Shown here: positions 8,755 to 17,186 of the stretch, piece after piece
How positions within the stretch are numbered: position 1 is the first letter of the stretch
Layout: every line of letters starts with the position of its first letter
Assembly (NCBI GenBank): GCA_039680625.1
Contig: JBDKSN010000024.1
Span: forward strand, 1 to 44,343
Length of the DNA stretch: 44,343 nucleotides
Origin: JAAYDS01 sp039680625
GTDB taxonomy: Bacteria; Chloroflexota; Anaerolineae; UBA1429
Direction: 5' to 3'
Notes under the pieces: generated by a model
Databases searched by the model: none
What the model saw: the letters and a program-made list of their open reading frames with translations, nothing else
What the model was told of the DNA's origin: nothing
Position numbers and translations under genes: made by a program

Positions 8755-8833
8755 GGAAGGAGGGGCTCATCAACAGGACGAGTGTTCTCGGTCGCTGCTC
8801 ATCTGGGTGTCTATGGAGAGAAGGAGCTGAGAA

Positions 8834-10231
8834 ATGTCCATGCATCTGAACCGTCGGCAATTGTTGCGTTCGATGGCTGTGGGTACAGCAGGGGTGGTTC
8901 TTGCCGCCTGCCAGCCCAAGGTCGTCGAGAAGGTCGTCAAAGAGACGGTGATCGTCGAAGGCACGCCCAAGGTCATCGAGAAGACCGTGGTCGTCGAGAA
9001 AGAAGGGCCGCCTCCGACGGCGGCCAAGTATGAGAAAGTGATCGTCTGGGGGTGGTGGGAGCCGCGCATGGCGTTCTATCAAGATGCGGCCAACGCTTTG
9101 ATGGATCAGAACCCCGATATCGAGGTCGAGGTCATCAGTCTGCCCGGCGATCAACTGTGGTCCAAGGTTCTTCCCGCCACTGCCGCGGGCACCGGCCCCA
9201 CACTGCTCAAGCAAAAGCCGACCTACTACTTTTCATTCCTCGACAATGGGCTGCTTGAGCCCTATCCGGAAGAGATCTTTCCTATCGACTGGTGGAAGAC
9301 CAATTTCCCCGACACGTGGGACATCTATGGCAAAGAGGGCCGGCAGTACGTCTACCTCGACGGCTCGATGGCCAACTTGCTGATGTACAACCGCACGATG
9401 TTCGAGGCCGTCGGTCTCGACCCGCAAACACCCCCAGTCAGCTGGGATGAGTTGATCAACATGGGCAAGCAGCTCACCAAGACGGATTCCGCCGGCACGA
9501 TCCTGGAGGAGGGCTTGATCCTCGGCGAGTACCCGTGGATCAACGCGGTCTATCAGCTCGGGGGCAGCCTGGTGAACATCGCCGACGATGGCACGCGTAC
9601 GTCAGCCATGCTATCCGAGCCGGCCGTCAAGGCCTTTACCTGGTTGTGCGAGCTCTATACCAAACACAAGATCTCTTCCCGTGAGTTCCTCACCTATGAG
9701 GAGGCCATCGGCACCTCCAAGGCTGCTATGGGCCTGATGACGAGCTGGATCGTGGGCACATTCGACACGACCTATCCGGACGTCGCCGCTGTGCTGGGCT
9801 GGGCGCCCCCGCCCACGCCGACCGGCAAGCCTGAGCCTGTGTGGGGCTACAAGACCAATGTGCTCGCCCTGACGATGTTCCAGAACCGGCCGGTCATGGA
9901 GAAGGAAGCTGGCTTTGTGTATCTGGATTGGCTGCTCAATAACTCGGACAAGTCTCTGGCAGATATCGCCGAGATCACGGGCTGTCTACCGGGGAAGCTG
10001 TCCGTGCGTAGCGATCCTCGCTTCACGGCCAAAGAGGCGTTGCGCGTAGCCATCGACACGTTGCCTCTGGAGAAGAGCTCGGTCATGGAGAGCGAGAACT
10101 TGAACGCAGTACGCGACAACGCCATCAACCGCGTTGTGCTCGAGGGACAGAGTATCGAGGAATCTCTCGCGATCGCTGATCAGGAATGGAACCAGTGGCT
10201 CGCTGAGGGCGATGCGTCGCACATGGCCTAG
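8834..10231 (+). CDS. ABC sugar-type importer, extracellular substrate-binding lipoprotein
   Basis: A 465-residue family 1 (MalE-like) solute-binding protein. The N-terminus combines a twin-arginine-like NRRQLLRS (6-13) with a hydrophobic segment and the lipobox LAAC (Cys26), so it is probably exported folded and lipid-anchored. A Val/Glu/Lys-rich spacer follows, as is frequent in Chloroflexota lipoproteins. The ATG has AAGGAG seven bases upstream. It leads two permease genes and a cassette of flavin-type redox proteins on the same strand. No ATPase gene is present, which is usual for importers served by a shared MsiK/UgpC-type ATPase encoded elsewhere. The substrate is unknown; a sugar or sugar-derived compound is the family norm. 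A strong hairpin follows its stop. Confidence 0.92.
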   Translation: MSMHLNRRQLLRSMAVGTAGVVLAACQPKVVEKVVKETVIVEGTPKVIEKTVVVEKEGPPPTAAKYEKVIVWGWWEPRMAFYQDAANALMDQNPDIEVEVISLPGDQLWSKVLPATAAGTGPTLLKQKPTYYFSFLDNGLLEPYPEEIFPIDWWKTNFPDTWDIYGKEGRQYVYLDGSMANLLMYNRTMFEAVGLDPQTPPVSWDELINMGKQLTKTDSAGTILEEGLILGEYPWINAVYQLGGSLVNIADDGTRTSAMLSEPAVKAFTWLCELYTKHKISSREFLTYEEAIGTSKAAMGLMTSWIVGTFDTTYPDVAAVLGWAPPPTPTGKPEPVWGYKTNVLALTMFQNRPVMEKEAGFVYLDWLLNNSDKSLADIAEITGCLPGKLSVRSDPRFTAKEALRVAIDTLPLEKSSVMESENLNAVRDNAINRVVLEGQSIEESLAIADQEWNQWLAEGDASHMA

Positions 10232-10242
10232 ACTGGTCTTGT

Positions 10243-10273
10243 TTGCCAGAGGCCCCATCGGGGCCTCTGGCAA
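10243..10273 (+). other. 14-bp perfect hairpin between binding-protein and permease genes
   Basis: TTGCCAGAGGCCCC (10243-10256) and its exact complement (10260-10273) flank a three-base loop. No T-run follows, so this is probably not a full intrinsic terminator. In importer operons such hairpins stabilise the upstream transcript, giving more binding protein than permease. That role is inferred here. Confidence 0.7.
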
Positions 10274-10310
10274 GGGTCTTTGGAGACATCCCTGAAAGGG
10301 GGCGCCGTAT

Positions 10311-11240
10311 ATGGCTCTCTCAGCTATCCGTCGGGCAAACCAGACCGCAGGCCGAGCGCGTCGGGCACGCCTCGGCGGCCCACAGAGACGCTTTGTCTGG
10401 TCCGTGCTAGGACCTTGCATCCTCTTCTACCTGATATTCCGCTTCTACCCGTTTGCCAATGCGCTGATCATCAGCTTTCGCGAGTACAACATCGTCTCGC
10501 CCGTCAAGCCATTCGTTGGCTTGGACAACTATGAGAAGATCTTTAACAACACGGTGTTCCGTGCCGCCATTGTCAACAGTTTTTACTATGGCGTGGTGAC
10601 GACGATCGTCGGCCTGATCGTGTCGCTGGCCGTGGCCTTGCTCATCAACGGCCTGCCTCGCTTCAAAGACGCCTTCCGCGCGATCTTTTTCCTGCCGCAG
10701 ATCACCAATGCCATCGCCGTAGCCATGGTTTGGGGATGGCTCTACCAGCCAGTCTATGGTTTTTTCAACCAAGTGCTCAAAGTGTTCGGGCTGCCGGTGA
10801 TCGGCTGGCTTACCTCACCTCAATACGCTATGCCCAGCCTCATGGTCATGGGCATCTGGGGCGGGGTAGGCATGAGTGTGGTAGTGCTGATGGCCGGGTT
10901 GGCGGGCATCCCCAGCGTCTATCGTGAGGCCTGCATGATCGACGGTGGCAACCGCTGGCACATCTTTCGCTATGTCACCTTGCCCCTCTTGCAGCCCACC
11001 CTGGTCTTTATCCTCGTCACCGGTTTTATGGGTGCGTTTGAGCTCTTTTCCTCTGTGTTCGTGCTCACGCAGGGCGGCCCGCTGAACCGGACTTATGTGC
11101 TGGCCTACTACATCTACCGACGTGCGTTCGTTGACCTCAAGATGGGCGAGGCGTCAGCGGCAGGCTTTGTGATGTTCGTCTTGGTACTCGCGATCACGAT
11201 CATCCAGTTGCGCTTTATGCGGACGCGCTGGGAATACTGA
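10311..11240 (+). CDS. ABC sugar-type importer permease (MalF/UgpA family)
   Basis: A 309-residue inner-membrane permease of the binding-protein-dependent transport family. A basic N-terminus of about 30 residues is followed by about six membrane segments. The cytoplasmic loop that docks the ATPase is recognisable as the EAA-type motif REACMIDGGNRWHIFRYVTLP, with Ala-Ala of the consensus replaced by Ala-Cys. An AAAGGGGG-like sequence precedes the ATG. It lies between the binding protein and the second permease and presumably forms the transmembrane heterodimer with the latter. Length and layout are ordinary. Confidence 0.93.
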   Translation: MALSAIRRANQTAGRARRARLGGPQRRFVWSVLGPCILFYLIFRFYPFANALIISFREYNIVSPVKPFVGLDNYEKIFNNTVFRAAIVNSFYYGVVTTIVGLIVSLAVALLINGLPRFKDAFRAIFFLPQITNAIAVAMVWGWLYQPVYGFFNQVLKVFGLPVIGWLTSPQYAMPSLMVMGIWGGVGMSVVVLMAGLAGIPSVYREACMIDGGNRWHIFRYVTLPLLQPTLVFILVTGFMGAFELFSSVFVLTQGGPLNRTYVLAYYIYRRAFVDLKMGEASAAGFVMFVLVLAITIIQLRFMRTRWEY

Positions 11241-11279
11241 GCCGCAGCCAGAGGGCGGTAAGTGCAGAAAGGAGCCCAT

Positions 11280-12113
11280 ATGGGTAGACAAACGACGGAT
11301 CGGTTGATGCACGCCATCGCCTATGTGTTGCTGGCGCTTGGCTCGATCATGATGCTACTGCCATTCTACTGGATGGTCATCACCTCGATCAAGATCCCGT
11401 CGGAGGTAGTCACATTCCCGCCGACCTGGGTGCCCTCGGTGGTGACCTTTGACCACTATGTGCGCGTATTCCGAGATCTGGCGGTCGGCATTCTGTATCG
11501 CAACAGCGCCGTCGTTGCCATCACCAAGACGTTGCTCATGGTATTCACCAGCGCCCTGACGGGCTATGTGTTTGCCAAGTTCAGCTTCAAGGGGCGCGAC
11601 CTCATCTTCTCGGCCATCATCGCGACGATGATCATCCCGTTGCAGGTGTATATGATCCCCCTCTATCTGATGATGGTGGATTTTCAGTGGCACAACACCT
11701 ACACCGGGTTGATCATGCCCTACGTCTTTAGCGCGTACGCCATGTTCCTGGTGCGCCAGTTCATGCACAACATCCCGAGCGAATTGATCGAGGCGGCGCG
11801 CATAGACGGTGCGGGCGAGCTGCGCATCTTTCTGCGTATCGTGATGCCTCTCAGCCAGGCAGTGCTGGCCACGCTGGTCATCTTTTACTTTATGTGGAAC
11901 TGGAATGACTTCTTGTGGCCGTTGGTAGTGCTGAATAGCCCGAACAAGTATACCCTGCCGATCGGGCTGACCGTGTTCAACAGCGAGTATGGCACTGACT
12001 ATGGCGCCACCATGGCCGCCGCGTCCATCGCCGTGATCCCGGTGATGATCGTGTTCTTTGTGTTTCAGCGTCATATCGTCGAGGGCGTAGCGCTCACCGG
12101 CCTCAAGGGCTAG
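11280..12113 (+). CDS. ABC sugar-type importer permease (MalG/UgpE family)
   Basis: A 277-residue permease, second half of the transmembrane channel. The ATG at 11280 is preceded by AAAGGAG with a five-base gap; an in-frame GTG at 11262 lacks such a site. About six membrane segments are visible, and the ATPase-docking motif reads IEAARIDGAGELRIFLRIVMPL, close to the EAA consensus. It is 39 bases after the first permease and 51 bases before the first flavin-reductase-like gene, so the redox cassette is likely cotranscribed with the importer. Confidence 0.93.
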   Translation: MGRQTTDRLMHAIAYVLLALGSIMMLLPFYWMVITSIKIPSEVVTFPPTWVPSVVTFDHYVRVFRDLAVGILYRNSAVVAITKTLLMVFTSALTGYVFAKFSFKGRDLIFSAIIATMIIPLQVYMIPLYLMMVDFQWHNTYTGLIMPYVFSAYAMFLVRQFMHNIPSELIEAARIDGAGELRIFLRIVMPLSQAVLATLVIFYFMWNWNDFLWPLVVLNSPNKYTLPIGLTVFNSEYGTDYGATMAAASIAVIPVMIVFFVFQRHIVEGVALTGLKG

Positions 12114-12164
12114 GAGCATCGCTAGAGCTGCGAACCGCCTCTCAGCACGCGTGAGGAGTGGACA

Positions 12165-13064
12165 ATGTCCAAACGGTATCTGACTCATGAGGAGTTTTTC
12201 GACGACACCTTGCCGCCATACGCCACCGGAGAGCGGCGCCTAGCCTGTCTGGGCCTGCAGGTGCCCTTTCCTCTGACTTACCTTGTCACGATGGACCGGC
12301 ACACCCGTGACGTTCGCGTGACCACGGCGACGCTAGGCCCTTTTAGCTGGGTGCCCTATACGATGTCGGTCAACATTCCGCTTGGCGACGAGCCGACTGT
12401 CGCCAATCTGCGCGCCGAAGGCGAATGTGTGATGGCCTTACCCACACGCACACAGGCTCGCCAGGCCTGGATCGCCTCACATATCTATCCCGCGGGCATC
12501 AACGCCGCTGAGGTGGCTCGTCTCACGATGGCGCCGTCTCACCGCGTACAGGTGCCGAGCATTGTCGAGTGCCCCGTGAACTTTGAGTGCATCATCGAGT
12601 ACGTCCGCATGTACCACGGCTATGGTATTGCCGCCCTCCGCGTGGTGGGCGCGACCCTGGATGATGAGGTGCTGCCGTTGTCACGCGAGGCGCTCAGCCA
12701 GCTCTATCCCATCAACTATGTTGGTGAGCGCGTCTATGGCGACGGTACGGTCAGCGCGCGCCTGGCGATGATGGGTACGATCACACCGTGTCCAACCTTT
12801 CCCGTTGGGCACAAACAAGGTTGGGATACGCGAGTGCCCACCTGGGTGGCCGATCTCGTGGCTGAGGAGTTCATCTCGAGGCGAGAGGGAGACCTGGTGA
12901 TGGCCTGGCTCGCGGACTATGAGAGGATGCGGCTCGACCCGCATCTCGCTGAGCGTCAGGACTTGCAAGACAAGCTCACGACTTTTGCCGAGCTGGCGGC
13001 CTGGGGCGAATGGGAAGCCCTGCACGCCTACCTGGGCATCGAACCGCCGGAGGCGCGGTCATGA
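12165..13064 (+). CDS. Flavin-reductase-like protein, paralog A
   Basis: A 299-residue protein whose core (about 30-210) resembles the flavin reductase / FMN-binding split-barrel family: GPFSW at 58-62, EGECVMALP at 85-93 and PSIVECPVNFEC at 131-142. Canonical members are about 150-200 residues, so this one is enlarged by a C-terminal helical region of about 90 residues ending in AWGEWEALHAYL. It is one of four paralogs around the FAD protein at 14012. It most resembles paralog D (18089): both have a THEE N-terminus, PLxRE, and CPxFPVG followed by a GW segment. GAGGAG lies six bases before the ATG. It overlaps the next gene by the four bases ATGA. The substrate is unknown; it could reduce flavin or only bind it. 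Confidence 0.75.
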   Translation: MSKRYLTHEEFFDDTLPPYATGERRLACLGLQVPFPLTYLVTMDRHTRDVRVTTATLGPFSWVPYTMSVNIPLGDEPTVANLRAEGECVMALPTRTQARQAWIASHIYPAGINAAEVARLTMAPSHRVQVPSIVECPVNFECIIEYVRMYHGYGIAALRVVGATLDDEVLPLSREALSQLYPINYVGERVYGDGTVSARLAMMGTITPCPTFPVGHKQGWDTRVPTWVADLVAEEFISRREGDLVMAWLADYERMRLDPHLAERQDLQDKLTTFAELAAWGEWEALHAYLGIEPPEARS

Positions 13065-13975
13065 AAGTGTTCTACACGCACGACGAAATCGAACAACGCT
13101 ATCCCTACCTCGTCCCCGGCATCGAGGAACCCTCGCACCGCCATTTCGCTTTTCAGCCGGCGCGGCCCGCGAATCTCCTGGTGAGCCTGGATCGGGTGAC
13201 GGGCGAGATCAACGTCTCAGCGGGCACCATCGGGCCACTAAGCTGGGACCCTTACACGATCGCGATCCACTGTAGCAAGTCCAGCCTGGACAGCAGCGCC
13301 AATATCCAGCAGGTGGGCGCTGAATGTGTCGTGGCGCTACCGGGAGACGACATCATCCCCCAGACCTGGATGACAGCGCTCAACCTCCCGCGCGGCGTCA
13401 ACGAAGCCAAGGTGGCGCGGTTGACGCTCTATCCCTCGCGCCTGGTCAAGGCGCCCAGCGTCGCCGAGTGTCCGGTCAATCTGGAGTGTGTGGTAGAGTA
13501 CTACCGTGAGCAGCACTCGCACTTTATCGCTTTCCTGCGCATCCTCGGCGCCAGTATCGACGAGTCGCTACTGACAGAGGATCCTGACGCCGCCATGCAC
13601 CGCTTCCCCACCTGGGAAGTCGACGACGTCGACAACACGTGGCATGGCTCGGTGGAGCGGCTCGGCGTGTTGGGCGAGTTTCTGGCGGTACCGCGCGTGC
13701 GCCCGGCGCGTGGCTGGGGCGGACGTCTAGAGGATTGGCTGCTCGACCTGCGTCAGACCGGTGAGCTGAGCGAGCAAGAACTGCAGACAGCTAACGCCTG
13801 GCTGAAGCGATGGAACAGTCTGGCTGATGTACGGCCCGCCGCTTGGAGCGACACCGGCGTCGAGTCCGACAAGGCCCGAGAGCGCGAGCAGATGCATCAA
13901 CGCATCACCCGGCTATGCACGCTGATGGCCTGGGACGAGTTGGATGAGCTGCATCGCCTGCTCCAGGCTGGCTGA
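13061..13975 (+). CDS. Flavin-reductase-like protein, paralog B
   Basis: A 304-residue paralog, translationally coupled to A through an ATGA overlap. It carries the same landmarks: YTHDE near the N-terminus (5-9), GPLSWDPYT (58-66), ECVVALP (88-94), SVAECPVNLEC (133-143) and the terminal AWDELDELHRLL. It is closest to paralog C (17187): both have HF.F.PVRPA/PARPA, SLDxVxGE(I/V)N, KSS near 73-75, (R/P)RG(V/I)NE and a D-D-(V/I)-D-N-x-W segment, none of which is so clear in A or D. Residue counts differ mainly by an insertion near 270-280. Function is inferred from the family only; the pairing A-B suggests a heteromer. Confidence 0.75.
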   Translation: MKVFYTHDEIEQRYPYLVPGIEEPSHRHFAFQPARPANLLVSLDRVTGEINVSAGTIGPLSWDPYTIAIHCSKSSLDSSANIQQVGAECVVALPGDDIIPQTWMTALNLPRGVNEAKVARLTLYPSRLVKAPSVAECPVNLECVVEYYREQHSHFIAFLRILGASIDESLLTEDPDAAMHRFPTWEVDDVDNTWHGSVERLGVLGEFLAVPRVRPARGWGGRLEDWLLDLRQTGELSEQELQTANAWLKRWNSLADVRPAAWSDTGVESDKAREREQMHQRITRLCTLMAWDELDELHRLLQAG

Positions 13976-14011
13976 TCGAGTCTCAAGAAGCCAATGTCCA
14001 AGGAGACAGAC

Positions 14012-17000
14012 ATGACCGAGCTTGAGACCCGCGCGGTGTGCCTGCCGGGCGGCGAGCGGCCCGTGCTCTGGGCGGGCGATGTGGTGGTGGCGGGCGCATC
14101 CTTTGCTGGCCTGTCGGCTGCGCTAGCGCTGGCTGGTTCGGGACGTCGGGTGGCCATCATCGAGCCACGCACCTACCCAGGGCGTGAGCTAACGGCGACC
14201 CAGCGGCCGTGGCTTCTTGAAGATGTAGGATCAGAAACGCCATTGATCGCCAGTTGCCTGGCGTTGCCCGGCAATGTGCGGCATGGAGGCGAGGTGGCTC
14301 TGCACCCTGATCAGCTCAAGATCTACGTCGAGGACGTACTCGCCGCGGCGGGTGTGGAGTTGTTCTATGCCACCCATGCCGTCGGCCTCTTGACGGGTGA
14401 CGGTGCTGTTCAGGGGCTGGTGGTAGCGAACAAGTCAGGCCGACAGGTGCTGCTGGCCTCTGTGCTGGTGGATGCGACGGAGACAGCCCTGCTGGCTCGT
14501 TTGGCGGGGGCAAAAGTTGCGCCTGACATGACCCCTACCGTCTACCGGCGCACGCTCGAGTTCGGCGGCGTCGGCGAAGACGTTAGCGAGACGCTCGACG
14601 TACCCGCCACGCTGGGCCTGGTGGGGAACCGCGTTGAATGCCATCGAGGGGTGCAAGGGGCAGGGCACTGCTATGTAGACTATGCTGTAGCCTGGCCGCG
14701 GCGGGCCACAACCATGCCTGAGGCTGCCGCTCTCAAGGCGAGCCTGGAGGCCACTGGGCTGGCGTTGACGGTCTATCTGCGCGACCATGTGCTGGCGTTC
14801 GCGCCGCCTGCCATCATTGGCTTTTCGTCGTACGAACCTGCCGGGCCACTCTGTGGGCCGCTGTCCGCCGGTGCCTCGCTGCCCGAAGGCCTGTGGCTGC
14901 TCAATGAGTCTTCGGCCGATGGCACGGACTATGCTGACGCGCGTGCCGCGGCCCGTCGGGGCGAGGAGCGAGGGCGCCAAATCGCTGAGTGTATTCGGCC
15001 GCCTCGCCGCTCGTCGGCGAGTGCGACAGAGCCTTTGACCGGCGGGCAACCTAGTTTGACTGTGCGCGAGCAGAGTGTGCCGCAGCGTGGTCGGGCGTAT
15101 CCGTTCGCTGTGGTACCTGAGGAATCCCTGCCGGTGGTGCTGTCGCGCGATATCCTCGTCGTGGGCGGTGGCTCCAGCGGCGCGATGGCCGCCATTGTCG
15201 CTGTCGAGGAGGGCGCCTCGGCAGCCGTCGTGGACATGAACCCGGGCCTCGGGGGCACAGGCACTTATGGCGGCATCAACACTTACTGGTTTGCGCGCCG
15301 CTTTGGCTTTGTCGACCGCTTGATGGGCTGGCTAGATGAGATCCATGACCGCCTATACATTCGCCGGCCTCAGGGCGTAATGGCCCACTGGAACGTCGAG
15401 GCGCGCGTGCAGGCGCTGCGCGAACAGGCCGAGCGTGCGGGCGTCAAGACCTTGCTCAATGCGCTCGCCTTTGGCGCCGTGCTTGAAGGGCAGCATGTGC
15501 GTGGTGTCGCGGCCGCGACTCCCTATGGCCCAGTGGTCGCTCTGGGCCGCGTGGTGCTCGATGCTACCGGCGACGCAGATGTGGCGGCCTGGGCGGGGGC
15601 CGAGGCGACGTATGGCTCTGCTCGGGAGCATGTAGTGATGTGGGGCTACATGCCACAGCTCGCCGCGCCAGACCAACCCCGCAACGTCAAGACCAGCATG
15701 GTCGATACGACCAACATCGCCGACTACAACCGTATGATCCGCGCCGAGCGACGCCGCGCTGGATCTGGCGACTATGATCATGGGGTGTATCTCGCCCCAC
15801 GCGAAAGTCGGCACATCCAGGCCGAGGTAGTGATGACGCTCACCGATCAGCTCACCCGGCGCTGTTGGCCCGATGTGGCCTATATCGCCTTTAGCAATTA
15901 CGACATGAAGGGCGAGGCCACGTCGGATTGGGTGCGTATGGGCCTCCAGCCGCCTAACCTGACGATGGAGATCTCTTATCGGTCGTTGGTGCCCAAGGGG
16001 GTGGAGGATATCTTGGTGGTGGGCAAGGCCTTTGCCGCCACGCACGACGGCGTAGCCGCCCCACGGATGCAGCCCGACATGGAGAACCTGGGCGGTGTAG
16101 GCGCGGTGGCGGCGGCTCTGGCCTTGCGCGAGCGAACCTCGGTGCGTGCGCTGAATGTACGTCACCTGCAAGAGCGTCTTGTCGGCCTGCGAGTGTTGCC
16201 CGCAGACGTTCTGACGCGCCAGCTGGCACCACTCAGGTTCACACGCGCTGAGCTCGAGCGCCAAGTTGCCGAGATCGATGGCAAGCGTCCGTTGGCCGAC
16301 TATTCGGCCCAAGAGATCGGGGAGCCGTATCCGGGGCGGGTGCCCGAGGTGGACGTGATGTGCGCTGGCCCAGAAGCCATCCCCGTGCTGGAGGCTGCTC
16401 TGGCCACAGCGGCCGGCCGTCGCAAGACGCGCCTGGCGCAAATGCTGTGCGTGTTGGGATCGCGAGCGGGCGTCGAGCACCTTGTCGGGGTGCTACATGA
16501 AGCGTTTAGCGGGTCTGCGCTACCCGATCGGCCATACAAGGTCATGCATCAAGGCCCACCGCCCGATCAGGGCGCCGACACTGAGGAGGCGCATCTACTC
16601 ACCACGCTGGCTATGGCCGGCGATGACCGCATTCTGCCGTTGTGGCAGCGGGTGGTCGATCTGTTGGACGGCACGACTCGTGAAGACATCTTTGATCCGG
16701 CGAAGGACCGGCTCGGCTATGCCGCGGCTGTGGCCTACGGCGCAGAACGCCTGGGCGATCCGCGCGCCGTGCCCATTCTGCGGCAGCTGCACAGCTATCC
16801 GCTGTTCGGGGGCCTGCGCTCGACCTCAGGCCAGCAGGCGGACTGGTTCCTCGAGCGGCTCGCGTATGGCGAGCTGCTCACGGGGCGGGCATTGGCTCGA
16901 TGTGGCAGCCCCGAGGGATTCATCATCCTGATCAACTATCTCGAAGATGTGCGCGCCTCACTGGCCGAGCACGCCCACGAGGAGCTGATCAGCATCACGG

Positions 17001-17167
17001 GCGAGGACTATGGCAAAGATGTCTCGGCGTGGGCCGCCTGGCTGGAGCAGACAGCCGATCAACTAGAGCCGCGGCCCTATCATGCTACACCCGAGCCGGT
17101 GGCGGCTTGGCGCGAGTGCATTCTCGTCGAGGCCGATGCCCCTCGGCCATCGGCGCCACAAGCATAG
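14012..17167 (+). CDS. Tandem FAD-dependent oxidoreductase with HEAT-like C-terminus
   Basis: A 1051-residue protein with three parts. Residues 1 to about 360 begin with a nucleotide-binding fold, GASFAG at 28-33, with the acidic end of the second strand at IIEP. A second, complete FAD-type fold starts at VVGGGSSG (385-390), followed by GGTGTYGGIN and, near 680, a C-terminal FAD-contact region (GKAFAATHDGVAAPRMQPD). This half resembles the FAD_oxidored family (PF12831). Residues about 785-1000 look like alpha-helical HEAT/PBS-type repeats (AIPVLEAAL, DPRAVPILRQL, SPEGFIILINYL). The ATG at 14012 follows AAGGAGA by five bases; an upstream ATG at 13994 has a poorer site. It is the centre of the cassette, flanked on both sides by flavin-reductase-like pairs. 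The substrate is unknown; an imported sugar or polyol is a guess from context. Confidence 0.85.
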   Translation: MTELETRAVCLPGGERPVLWAGDVVVAGASFAGLSAALALAGSGRRVAIIEPRTYPGRELTATQRPWLLEDVGSETPLIASCLALPGNVRHGGEVALHPDQLKIYVEDVLAAAGVELFYATHAVGLLTGDGAVQGLVVANKSGRQVLLASVLVDATETALLARLAGAKVAPDMTPTVYRRTLEFGGVGEDVSETLDVPATLGLVGNRVECHRGVQGAGHCYVDYAVAWPRRATTMPEAAALKASLEATGLALTVYLRDHVLAFAPPAIIGFSSYEPAGPLCGPLSAGASLPEGLWLLNESSADGTDYADARAAARRGEERGRQIAECIRPPRRSSASATEPLTGGQPSLTVREQSVPQRGRAYPFAVVPEESLPVVLSRDILVVGGGSSGAMAAIVAVEEGASAAVVDMNPGLGGTGTYGGINTYWFARRFGFVDRLMGWLDEIHDRLYIRRPQGVMAHWNVEARVQALREQAERAGVKTLLNALAFGAVLEGQHVRGVAAATPYGPVVALGRVVLDATGDADVAAWAGAEATYGSAREHVVMWGYMPQLAAPDQPRNVKTSMVDTTNIADYNRMIRAERRRAGSGDYDHGVYLAPRESRHIQAEVVMTLTDQLTRRCWPDVAYIAFSNYDMKGEATSDWVRMGLQPPNLTMEISYRSLVPKGVEDILVVGKAFAATHDGVAAPRMQPDMENLGGVGAVAAALALRERTSVRALNVRHLQERLVGLRVLPADVLTRQLAPLRFTRAELERQVAEIDGKRPLADYSAQEIGEPYPGRVPEVDVMCAGPEAIPVLEAALATAAGRRKTRLAQMLCVLGSRAGVEHLVGVLHEAFSGSALPDRPYKVMHQGPPPDQGADTEEAHLLTTLAMAGDDRILPLWQRVVDLLDGTTREDIFDPAKDRLGYAAAVAYGAERLGDPRAVPILRQLHSYPLFGGLRSTSGQQADWFLERLAYGELLTGRALARCGSPEGFIILINYLEDVRASLAEHAHEELISITGEDYGKDVSAWAAWLEQTADQLEPRPYHATPEPVAAWRECILVEADAPRPSAPQA

Positions 17168-17186
17168 CTAGAAGTAGGAGAAAGCC

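Noticed and set aside
8600..9214. A 204-codon minus-strand frame over the importer leader and binding protein
   Set aside because: Antisense to the signal peptide and spacer of the binding protein; its His/Asp-rich pattern reflects the Val/Glu/Lys spacer read backwards.
15353..16480. A 375-codon minus-strand frame inside the FAD protein
   Set aside because: Antisense to a clear coding region, with no ribosome-binding site and no recognisable domain.
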